A stretch of DNA of 64,000 nt from Nesterenkonia cremea. Its GTDB lineage: Bacteria > Actinomycetota > Actinomycetes > Actinomycetales > Micrococcaceae. The position numbers were made by a program, and so were the translations under genes. The stretch lies in the NCBI RefSeq assembly GCF_014642675.1, contig NZ_BMIS01000008.1, forward strand, positions 62,001 through 126,000. The letters are read 5' to 3'. The number at the start of each line of letters is the position of its first letter. Position 1 is the first letter of the stretch. Below, piece by piece: positions 57,525 through 64,000 of the stretch. Below the pieces are notes generated by a model. The model saw only the letters and a program-made list of their open reading frames with translations, ran no database searches and had not been told where the DNA came from.

Positions 57525-58502
57525 TCAGGCGGGCAGCGGAACCTCGGCGGAGACCAGCTTCTGCTCGCGCAGCTCCTGCCAGAACGCGGCGGGGATCTCA
57601 GCGTTGATGGAGTCGAGATCCTCACGGATGCGCTCGGGGCGGCTGGATCCGGGGATCACAGCGGCCACGGCCGGGTGCGCGGTGGAGAACTGCAGAGCGG
57701 CAGCCTTCAGGCTGACGTCGTGGCGGCCGGCGATCTCGTTGAGCGTGGTCACCCGCTCCTTGATCTCCTGCGGGATCTCGGCGTAGTCGAAGTGATCGCC
57801 GCCGAGCAGGGCACCGGAGTTGAACGGGCCGCCCACCACGATCTTGCCGCCCTGAGCCTCAGAGCGAGGCAACATGCGCTGCAGGGCACGCTCGTGCTTG
57901 AGCAGGGTGTACTGGGTGGCCGCGAGGCTGATGTTCGGAGTGGACTCCTCCATGTCCAGGGCCAGCTCGATGGGCTCAGTGGAGTTCACACCGAGGCCCC
58001 AGCCCTTGATGACACCCTCCTCCTTCAGCTGCGAGAGCACCTTGAAGGCGCCCCGGCGAGCCTGGTCGAAGAGGGAGACCCACTCGTCGCCGTAGAAGTC
58101 GCGGGAGGTGTCGTGGATGAACACGAAGTCCAGCCGGTCGGTCTTCAGGCGGCGCAGGCTGTCCTCGATGGAACGCTTGGTCGCATCGGCGGAGAAGTCG
58201 GTGGTGACCTTCTTCTGGTGACCGAATTCGAAGAGGCCGGACTTCTCCTCGTGCTCCTCCTCCACCAGGCGTCCGACCTTCGTGGAGAGGATGAAGTCGT
58301 CGCGGTTCTTCTGGGAGAGGACCTCGCCCAGGCGCTCCTCCGCCAGGCCTGCACCGTAGAAGGGTGCGGCGTCGAAGTAGCGGATGCCCTCGGTCCAGGC
58401 GGCCTCGACCGTGGCCAGAGCCTCCTGTTCAGCGATGTCCCGGAACATGTTGCCCAGGGGTGCGGCACCGAATCCGATCTTGTTCTTCACTGTTTCGATC
58501 AT
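57525..58502 (-). CDS. Aldo/keto reductase, D-threo-aldose/L-fucose 1-dehydrogenase-like
   Basis: A 325-residue TIM-barrel oxidoreductase. The tetrad is visible: Asp44 and Tyr49 in RYFDAAPFYGAG, Lys in STKVGRL near 76, and His in FVFIHDTSRDFYG near 128. The FGAAPLGNMF opening and RSIEDSLRRLKTDRLDFVFI suit the subgroup with L-fucose/D-threo-aldose or pyridoxal dehydrogenases. ATG 58502 has GGAG very close; a GTG four codons in is a possible alternative. Divergent from the Nif3-like gene (75 bases). Confidence 0.85.
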   Translation of the reverse strand: MIETVKNKIGFGAAPLGNMFRDIAEQEALATVEAAWTEGIRYFDAAPFYGAGLAEERLGEVLSQKNRDDFILSTKVGRLVEEEHEEKSGLFEFGHQKKVTTDFSADATKRSIEDSLRRLKTDRLDFVFIHDTSRDFYGDEWVSLFDQARRGAFKVLSQLKEEGVIKGWGLGVNSTEPIELALDMEESTPNISLAATQYTLLKHERALQRMLPRSEAQGGKIVVGGPFNSGALLGGDHFDYAEIPQEIKERVTTLNEIAGRHDVSLKAAALQFSTAHPAVAAVIPGSSRPERIREDLDSINAEIPAAFWQELREQKLVSAEVPLPA

Positions 58503-58577
58503 CTCCGTGCCAACACACCACCGGCCGGTCTTTCTTCCCGCCCGCGGGTCAGGAATTGCCCGTGGTAGAAATGGCCT

Positions 58578-59423
58578 ATGCCACAGACGCCATCGCTGCA
58601 GGACGTTCTCGACATCGCCGAAGAGCTCTGGCCCACCTCGCTGGCCGAATCGTGGGATGCCGTCGGCCTGGTGGCCGGACGCCGCAGTGCCCCGGTGCAG
58701 AAGATCCACTTCGCCGTGGATCCCGTCCGGCCGGTGATCGAGGAGGCCTGCGGTGCCGACGCCGATCTGCTGATCACCCATCATCCCCTGCTGCTGCGCC
58801 CGGTGAGCACGGTGGAGGCCGGCACCTTCAAGGGTGAGCTGGTCCACCGTCTGATCGAATCCGGCTGTGCTCTGCTGACCGCCCACACCAACGGCGACTC
58901 CGCCGTCGGGGGTGTCAACGATGTGCTCGCCGAGATCTTCGGCCTGGAGGACGCCGTTCCGCTGAAGCCCGCCGATGACGGGCTCGACGAGGAGGGCCTG
59001 GGCCGCATCGGAACGCTCCCGCAGGGCACCACGCTGGGCGATTTCGCCGCCACCGTCTTCTCCACGCTCCCCTCGGTGGCCGGTGGAGTGCGCGTGGCTG
59101 GTGACCGGGATGCCTTCATCCGCCGTGTGGCCCTCTGCGGAGGCGCCGGCGATTCGCTGCTGGAGGCGGCCCGCCGCGCCGAGGCCGATGTCTTCATCAC
59201 CGCTGATCTGCGGCACCACCCCGCCTCGGAAGCCCGTGAGGCCGTGGGCGAGTCACGACCGTATCTGATCGATGTCTCACACTTCGCCAGCGAGTGGATG
59301 TGGCTGCCCGCCGCGGCCCAGGCCTTGGACCGTGCACTGGGCGACCGCGGCTATGATGTCGAGGTCGCAGTCAGCGGCATCAACTCCGACCCGTGGGATT
59401 TTGTGATCACGCCCGGGCACTGA
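58578..59423 (+). CDS. Nif3-like dinuclear metal-binding protein (DUF34/GTP cyclohydrolase-1 type 2 family)
   Basis: A 281-residue protein with metal ligands in ITHHPLLLRP (His68, His69) and LTAHTNGDSAVGGVNDVLAE near 99, and the C-terminal DVSHFASEWMWLP near 231. Members form hexameric toroids; the biochemical role is not settled. ATG 58578 lacks a clear ribosome site. The RNase H-like gene starts 43 bases later on the same strand, an arrangement seen in other actinobacteria. Confidence 0.88.
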   Translation: MPQTPSLQDVLDIAEELWPTSLAESWDAVGLVAGRRSAPVQKIHFAVDPVRPVIEEACGADADLLITHHPLLLRPVSTVEAGTFKGELVHRLIESGCALLTAHTNGDSAVGGVNDVLAEIFGLEDAVPLKPADDGLDEEGLGRIGTLPQGTTLGDFAATVFSTLPSVAGGVRVAGDRDAFIRRVALCGGAGDSLLEAARRAEADVFITADLRHHPASEAREAVGESRPYLIDVSHFASEWMWLPAAAQALDRALGDRGYDVEVAVSGINSDPWDFVITPGH

Positions 59424-59466
59424 GCCCTTGCACACCGTCCCTGGGCACGTCCTCACAAGGAGCACA

Positions 59467-59919
59467 GTGACCGACCTCATCGTCGAAGCCGACGGCGGCA
59501 GCCGCGGCAATCCCGGAATCGCCGGCTCCGGAGCCTTGGTCCGTGACAGCAGCGGAAGCATCCTGGCCACCAAGGCCACCCCTCTGGGCAAGGCCAGCAA
59601 CAACGTGGCCGAGTACACCGGTCTGGTGGACGGCCTGACTCTGGCCCGCGAGATCGATCCCGGCGCCTCAGTGGAGGTGCGCATGGACTCCAAGCTGGTC
59701 GTGGAGCAGATGAGCGGCCGCTGGAAGATCAAGCACGAGGATATGAAGCGCCTGGCGGCCCAGGCCGCTGCGATCCTGCCGCCGACGCAGGTCACCTACA
59801 CCTGGATCCCGCGCAAGGAGAACGGCGACGCCGATGCGCTCAGCAACGAGGCCATGGACGCCTCCACAGCGGGCACCGAGTGGGACCCGGCCGCCAGCCG
59901 GATCACCGTCCAGGGCTGA
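59467..59919 (+). CDS. RNase H-like (reverse-transcriptase-like RNase HI) protein
   Basis: A 150-residue RNase HI fold nuclease. The DEDD set is visible: Asp9 (VEADGGSRGNPG), Glu in NNVAEYTGLVDGL near 48, Asp in VRMDSKLVVEQM near 78, and Asp in NGDADALSNEAM near 121. In other actinobacteria this domain is often fused to a cobalamin phosphatase (CobC); here it is stand-alone. GTG 59467 is preceded by AAGGAG. No terminator is obvious in the 83-base gap to the convergent lipoprotein gene. Confidence 0.85.
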   Translation: MTDLIVEADGGSRGNPGIAGSGALVRDSSGSILATKATPLGKASNNVAEYTGLVDGLTLAREIDPGASVEVRMDSKLVVEQMSGRWKIKHEDMKRLAAQAAAILPPTQVTYTWIPRKENGDADALSNEAMDASTAGTEWDPAASRITVQG

Positions 59920-60002
59920 GAAGCCCGACAGCCGCCCGGCGGCGGAGTCGCCGGATCGGCGTCGATGCGGGCCGTGTGTGCCGCCTGAGGCGTACGTGGC
60001 GC

Positions 60003-60875
60003 TCAGGCGCAGAGGCCCTCGGCGACTCCCCGCTGGCAGAGCTGAGTCTGTTCCACCTGGGTCAGCTCATAGCCTTCACCGGTGTCCTCCACGGTGACGA
60101 AGAGCCGGTAGCCGGCCAGCGAGTCATCCATGAGCCCGGTGACATCCAGGCGATAGAAGTCCTCGCCGTAGTCATCGGGAGTGCTGATCAGCGTCCACTC
60201 GGAACCGGGATCCTGGCCTGTGTCCTCCCCAGCGGCCCGCTCGGCCACACCTTCAGCGATGGTCTGAGCGTCCTCGGCCGGCGGCACCTCGTCGATATAG
60301 TCCTCGGTGACATCCTCAGTGCCGGCGAAATAGGCCAGGCCACCTTCCACCCAGCCGTAGCCGTCGGCGAGCTCCACCTCGGTCCAGATCCCGGCCTCGG
60401 CATCATCCGGATCCTGGCGCTGACGCCCGGTCACAACCACAGCGTCCAGGGGCTCCAGCTCACCGACCACGTCACCGTCCTGCTCCAGGGGCACCTCGAG
60501 GGCCTCCAGAGGCGCGTCCTCCGGGTCCAAGCCCGCGACGCCGAGCTCATCGCCCTCCTGGTAGAACAGCTCCACGTCCTCACCGGGCAGCTCCTCCTCC
60601 GGGACCTGCTCGGAGCCGCCGGCCGGAACCTCATCACCGGGCGTCTCCTGGGCCTCGGCCTCGGCGTCCTGGTGGGGAGCATCCTCGTCCTCGTCGGAGC
60701 CCTGCTGATCCGGAGCGTCCTGCTGGCCGGTGTCGTCCTGGGCGGCGTCCTCCTGGGCGGCGTCGTCCTGACCGCCCTGATCGAGATCCTGGCCGTCATC
60801 ACCGGCGCATGCTGTCAGCACCAACAGCGACACGGCGCTCCATGCTGTCATCTGCGCGGTCAGTTCAGTCCTCAT
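60003..60875 (-). CDS. Acidic lipoprotein with SH3-like domain
   Basis: A 290-residue lipoprotein. The lipobox LLVLTAC gives a predicted lipidated Cys23. Residues 24-95 are almost entirely Asp, Glu, Gln, Ala, Gly and Pro. Residues 100-185 resemble a bacterial SH3 (SH3b) domain (VEVELADGYGWVEGGLAYFA-type ending). The last 50 residues include two Cys (QLCQRGVAEGLCA). ATG 60875 is fixed by GGAGGT six bases upstream. Cell-wall binding is plausible; no enzyme domain is seen. The 126-base upstream gap shows CCACCCT repeats but no clear promoter. Confidence 0.75.
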   Translation of the reverse strand: MRTELTAQMTAWSAVSLLVLTACAGDDGQDLDQGGQDDAAQEDAAQDDTGQQDAPDQQGSDEDEDAPHQDAEAEAQETPGDEVPAGGSEQVPEEELPGEDVELFYQEGDELGVAGLDPEDAPLEALEVPLEQDGDVVGELEPLDAVVVTGRQRQDPDDAEAGIWTEVELADGYGWVEGGLAYFAGTEDVTEDYIDEVPPAEDAQTIAEGVAERAAGEDTGQDPGSEWTLISTPDDYGEDFYRLDVTGLMDDSLAGYRLFVTVEDTGEGYELTQVEQTQLCQRGVAEGLCA

Positions 60876-61001
60876 CGCACACCTCCTCGAGTCACCCCTG
60901 GGTCTGTCCACCCTGATCTCTCCACCCTAGGGAAGCGAACCTGAACACCCGATCACCATCAGGTCACAACACCATTTCGATGCTGTATAGCAGCTGCCGG
61001 A

Positions 61002-61790
61002 TCAGGCGGAGGTGCTGATCAGATCCAACTGATGCGGCTGTCGGCCCTCAGCCGGGCGGACCTCCGTCGTCCAGCGCTGCGAGGCGATGGCCACGACATC
61101 CTTGATGGTCTCCGGCCGCGCCGAGGAGCGCAGCAGCATACCGGTGAGCTCGCCCCGTGCGTGCTTGGCGAAGTGGGTGACCACCTTCCGCTGGCCGTCC
61201 TTCTCGGTGAAGCTGTTGACCATCAGGGTGTGCTGCGGAGCCGGCTGGAAGGCCTTGCCGTAGGAGGCCGAGCGGCAGTCGATGACCAGCCCATCGCCCA
61301 CCAGGGCCTCCATGGGCTCCTTCATCTGCTTCTTCCAAAACGTGCCCAGATTGCCCAGCTCGCCGAGCTTCACATCCATGGAGAGCCGGTAGGCGGGAAT
61401 CCTGTCGGTGAATCCGGTAGCGCCGAAGAGCCCGGAGAAGATCAGCACGTCCCGGGCACCCAGGGCCAGCTGCTCCTCGGTGAGCGAGCAGGCATCCAGC
61501 GCATCGAACAGCACTCCGGTGTAGATCTCATGTGCAGGCGCCGTGGGAGCCTCACGCAGAGCCGTGTTGGCCTCCACCTCAGCCATGACCTTCACCCCGA
61601 CCTTGAGCACCGCCTGGGCATCCTCACGGCTGCTGGCGGCGATCAGCTCACGCAGCACCTGCTCGCGCTGCTCGGCGAGGCCTGGCAGGGTGAGCGCAGC
61701 CATGTCCAGGAGCGGGCTGGGACCGGACTGTGCGGCGTCGTCGTGCTGAGGTGCGGCTTTGCCCTCGGAGGGCGGAAGGAGGATTTTCAC
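61002..61790 (-). CDS. yaaA: Peroxide stress protein YaaA (DUF328)
   Basis: A 262-residue protein matching YaaA: start MKILLPPSEGKA, IYTGVLFDALDACSL near 90, DVLIFSGLFGATGFTDRIPA near 113, IDCRSASYGKAFQP near 170 and THFAKHARGELTGMLLR near 205. In E. coli YaaA lowers free iron and protects DNA under peroxide stress. It is divergent from msrA (52 bases), another oxidative-damage gene, so the two may share control. Confidence 0.92.
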   Translation of the reverse strand: MKILLPPSEGKAAPQHDDAAQSGPSPLLDMAALTLPGLAEQREQVLRELIAASSREDAQAVLKVGVKVMAEVEANTALREAPTAPAHEIYTGVLFDALDACSLTEEQLALGARDVLIFSGLFGATGFTDRIPAYRLSMDVKLGELGNLGTFWKKQMKEPMEALVGDGLVIDCRSASYGKAFQPAPQHTLMVNSFTEKDGQRKVVTHFAKHARGELTGMLLRSSARPETIKDVVAIASQRWTTEVRPAEGRQPHQLDLISTSA

Positions 61791-61842
61791 CCCGACAGAT
61801 TAGCAACGGAATGAACTCCGCCCCCGCACAGTTGGACCCGAT

Positions 61843-62397
61843 ATGACCGATACCGCCGAGGCGACCACCCGAACCGTCGTGCTCGCCGCCGGATGCTTCT
61901 GGTGCCTGGACTCCCTGGCCCGGCGCCTGCAGGGCGTGGAGCAGGTGCGCAGCCTCTACACCGGCGGCACCGCCGAGACCGCGAACTACAGCGCCGTCTG
62001 CACCGGCATGACCGCCCATGCGGAGGCGGTGGAGATCACCTATGACCCCACGCAGCTGCCCACTGAGGTGCTGCTCGAGGTCTTCTTCACCTCCCACGAT
62101 CCGACCTCGCTGAACCGGCAGGGCCACGACGTCGGACCGCAGTACCGCTCAGCGATGTTCTACTCCACCGATCAGGAGAAGGCTGAGTGGCAGGAGGCCA
62201 TCACGCGGTTCCAGCAGCACTATGACCGCCCGATCGTCACCACGCTGGAGCCGCTGGAGGCCGCCTATGAGGCCGAGCCCGAGCACCAGAACTTCCACGC
62301 CCGCCGCCCCGAGGTGGGCTACTGTCAGTTCATCATCGATCCGAAGGTCGCCAGGCTGCGCCGGCACTGGGGCCGGTGGATGCGACCGATAGGCTGA
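61843..62397 (+). CDS. msrA: Peptide-methionine (S)-S-oxide reductase
   Basis: A 184-residue repair enzyme. The catalytic GCFWC motif (Cys18) is at 17-21, followed by YTGGTAETANYSAVCTGMTA and DPTSLNRQGHDVGPQYRSAM, all diagnostic. EPEHQNFHARRPEVGYCQFI near the end has the usual second-half motif and a possible recycling Cys. No MsrB domain is fused. Probably expressed with or beside yaaA. The cysK gene follows after 49 bases. Confidence 0.95.
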   Translation: MTDTAEATTRTVVLAAGCFWCLDSLARRLQGVEQVRSLYTGGTAETANYSAVCTGMTAHAEAVEITYDPTQLPTEVLLEVFFTSHDPTSLNRQGHDVGPQYRSAMFYSTDQEKAEWQEAITRFQQHYDRPIVTTLEPLEAAYEAEPEHQNFHARRPEVGYCQFIIDPKVARLRRHWGRWMRPIG

Positions 62398-62446
62398 TAC
62401 CGAACACCTAAGCACCCCGTCCTGCCAGAGAGGTTCCGTCAGAACA

Positions 62447-63382
62447 ATGGGCAAGATCCTTGAGAACATCACCGAAGCCGTGGGCAACACTCCCCTGGTG
62501 CGCCTGAACCGGCTCGACGCCGACCTTCCCGGCAATGTGGCCGTGAAGCTGGAGTTCTACTCCCCGGCCAGCTCGGTGAAGGACCGCATCGGCACCGCCA
62601 TCGTGGACGCCGCTGAAGAGGCCGGCGTGCTGCGCCCCGGCGGCACCATCGTGGAGGGCACCTCCGGCAACACCGGAATCGCCCTGGCCATGGTGGGCGC
62701 GGCCCGCGGCTACCGCGTGGTGCTGACCATGCCCGAGACGATGTCCACCGAGCGGCGCGTCATGCTGCGGGCCTTCGGCGCAGAGATCGTGCTGACCCCC
62801 GGCGCCGACGGCATGCGCGGTGCGGTGGAGAAGGCGAAGTCCATCGTCGAGGAGACCGACAACGCCATCTGGGCGCGCCAGTTCGCCAACGAGGCCAACC
62901 CCGCCGTGCACTACAACACCACCGGCGAGGAGATCTGGGAGGACACCGACGGCGCCGTGGACGTCCTGGTCTCCGGCATCGGCACCGGCGGCACCATCAC
63001 CGGCGCAGGCCGGAAGCTGCGCGAGCATAACGCGGGCATCCGGCTGGTGGCCGTGGAACCTGAGGACTCCCCGATCCTCTCCGGCGGGCAGGCCGGACCG
63101 CATAAGATCCAGGGCATCGGCCCGAACTTCGTGCCCGACATCCTGGACACCGAGATCTACGACGAGGTGGTCCAGGCCAACTTGGACACCGCACTGGAGA
63201 CCGCACGCCGACTGGGCGTCGAGGAGGGAATCCTCGGAGGCATCTCCACCGGCGCCAACGTCGCCGCAGCTCTGGAGGTCGCCTCGCGCCCGGAGAGCAA
63301 GGACAAGCTGATCGTCACCCTGGCCTGCGACTTCGGTGAGCGCTACATCTCCACCCTCCTCTACGAAGACATCCGGAGCTAG
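62447..63382 (+). CDS. cysK: Cysteine synthase A (O-acetylserine sulfhydrylase)
   Basis: A 311-residue PLP enzyme making cysteine from O-acetylserine and sulfide. The PLP lysine is Lys45 (SSVKDR), the substrate loop TSGNTG is at 72-77, and the phosphate-binding loop [10 protein letters not shown] near 179. GAGAGG precedes ATG 62447. Followed after 49 bases by cysE, which makes its substrate and forms the cysteine synthase complex with it. Confidence 0.96.
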   Translation: MGKILENITEAVGNTPLVRLNRLDADLPGNVAVKLEFYSPASSVKDRIGTAIVDAAEEAGVLRPGGTIVEGTSGNTGIALAMVGAARGYRVVLTMPETMSTERRVMLRAFGAEIVLTPGADGMRGAVEKAKSIVEETDNAIWARQFANEANPAVHYNTTGEEIWEDTDGAVDVLVSGIGTGGTITGAGRKLREHNAGIRLVAVEPEDSPILSGGQAGPHKIQGIGPNFVPDILDTEIYDEVVQANLDTALETARRLGVEEGILGGISTGANVAAALEVASRPESKDKLIVTLACDFGERYISTLLYEDIRS

Positions 63383-63431
63383 GACGCCTCACGGCCGTCC
63401 AGGCACCGCAGACCTCGAAAGGCAGAAGACC

Positions 63432-64000
63432 TTGGGCCTCCTCAAGCGACTCCGCGAAGACATCAAGTCAGCCCGCGAGCATGACCCGGCCGCCCGCAGC
63501 CACGCGGAGATCGTGCTGGTCTACTCCGGACTGCACGCCATCTGGTCCCACCGTCTGGCCAAGCGCATGTGGCGCTACGGTCCACTGAAGACCCCGGCAC
63601 GTGTGCTCTCCCAGGTGACCCGCGGGCTCACCGGCATCGAGATCCACCCCGGCGCCACCATCGGCCGGCGGTTCTTCATCGACCACGGCATGGGCGTGGT
63701 CATCGGTGAGACCGCTGAGATCGGTGATGACGTGATGCTCTATCAGGGTGTGACCCTCGGCGGCACCTCCCTGGAGCAGACCAAGCGGCATCCCACGCTG
63801 CGCGACGGCGTCACCGTCGGCGCCGGCGCCAAGGTTCTGGGCCCGGTGGAGATCGGAGAAGAGTCGGCCATCGGGGCCAATGCCGTCGTGGTGAAGTCGG
63901 CCCCGGCGCATTCGGTGCTGGTGGGTGTCCCCGCCAAGGACCGCAAGCGCCGCGAGGAGGAGCATAAGCCTCTGGTGGACCCCGCCACCTACGCATTGGA
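63432..64000 (+). CDS. cysE: Serine O-acetyltransferase (3' end outside window)
   Basis: An open frame of 189 residues to the right edge with no stop. It starts at TTG 63432 with GAAAGG about ten bases upstream; no earlier ATG or GTG fits the family start. The left-handed beta-helix is clear: [20 protein letters not shown] (active His85) then [29 protein letters not shown] (His120), and [20 protein letters not shown]. It is the short, actinobacterial/plant-like form. With cysK it completes serine-to-cysteine synthesis. Confidence 0.93.
   Translation, partial: MGLLKRLREDIKSAREHDPAARSHAEIVLVYSGLHAIWSHRLAKRMWRYGPLKTPARVLSQVTRGLTGIEIHPGATIGRRFFIDHGMGVVIGETAEIGDDVMLYQGVTLGGTSLEQTKRHPTLRDGVTVGAGAKVLGPVEIGEESAIGANAVVVKSAPAHSVLVGVPAKDRKRREEEHKPLVDPATYAL

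Noticed and set aside
58503-59219. N-terminal extension of the aldo/keto reductase frame up to 59219
   Set aside because: It would run antisense through the Nif3-like gene; the family start at 58502 gives normal length.

Overview
The window is GC-rich chromosomal DNA from an actinobacterium, most likely of the Micrococcaceae (Arthrobacter/Kocuria/Nesterenkonia-like). Pointers are the parE - small zinc-binding protein - sigA - DUF4192 - PAC2 block, a zinc-free S4, a group II truncated globin, an MshA-type (mycothiol) glycosyltransferase, an MptB mannosyltransferase, a long gluconeogenic-type GAPDH and frequent GTG starts. Acidic low-complexity inserts in SecD, an acidic SH3-like lipoprotein and acidic tails elsewhere hint at a salt-tolerant member such as Nesterenkonia; this is inference, not proof. 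There is no CRISPR array, insertion sequence, prophage or biosynthetic cluster. Coding density is very high and no gene-free stretch exceeds 300 bases.

Layout. 1-4800: end of a GAF/HTH-type regulator, an alcohol dehydrogenase, an ABC exporter of unknown substrate and heme O synthase. 4.8-13.2 kb: topoisomerase IV B, a conserved small Cys/His protein, the primary sigma factor, DUF4192 and PAC2 proteins and leucyl aminopeptidase. 13.2-20.9 kb: 2-oxoglutarate dehydrogenase E3 and E2, a membrane-anchored protein kinase on the opposite strand, then lipB-lipA-DUF4191, so the enzymes that carry lipoate sit beside the enzymes that make it. 20.9-25 kb: rpsD with a long structured leader, alaS and ruvX. 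25-35 kb: an AbiEi-like protein overlapping the 3' end of relA, then (minus strand) yebC-ruvC-ruvA-ruvB-yajC-secD-secF-relA. 35-42 kb: an M3 peptidase, then nei-family glycosylase, thrS, a HIT protein and a phosphatidylinositol-phosphate-synthase-type enzyme, and rpiB.

42-49 kb: truncated globin, an uncharacterised protein translationally coupled to a FadR-type regulator, the divergent gluconate genes gntK-gntP, tesB, an MshA-like glycosyltransferase and tRNA-Arg(UCU). 49-57 kb: ssb, ettA and a tight minus-strand operon gap - mptB - DUF2079 - acyltransferase 3, which I read as a candidate lipomannan assembly and acylation unit. 57-64 kb: RNase P RNA, an aldo/keto reductase, a Nif3-like protein, an RNase H-like protein, the SH3-like lipoprotein, yaaA, msrA, and the cysK-cysE pair (cysE runs off the end).

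Best leads for new biology: the mptB-DUF2079-acyltransferase operon, two LexA-box-like sites framing yebC-ruvCAB, perfect DnaA boxes at the kinase/lipB divergence and at the end of ruvX, the structured rpsD leader, the interrupted palindrome at the ctaB start, the kinase with a non-canonical HGD loop beside sucB, and the regulator-coupled unknown protein at 43 kb.
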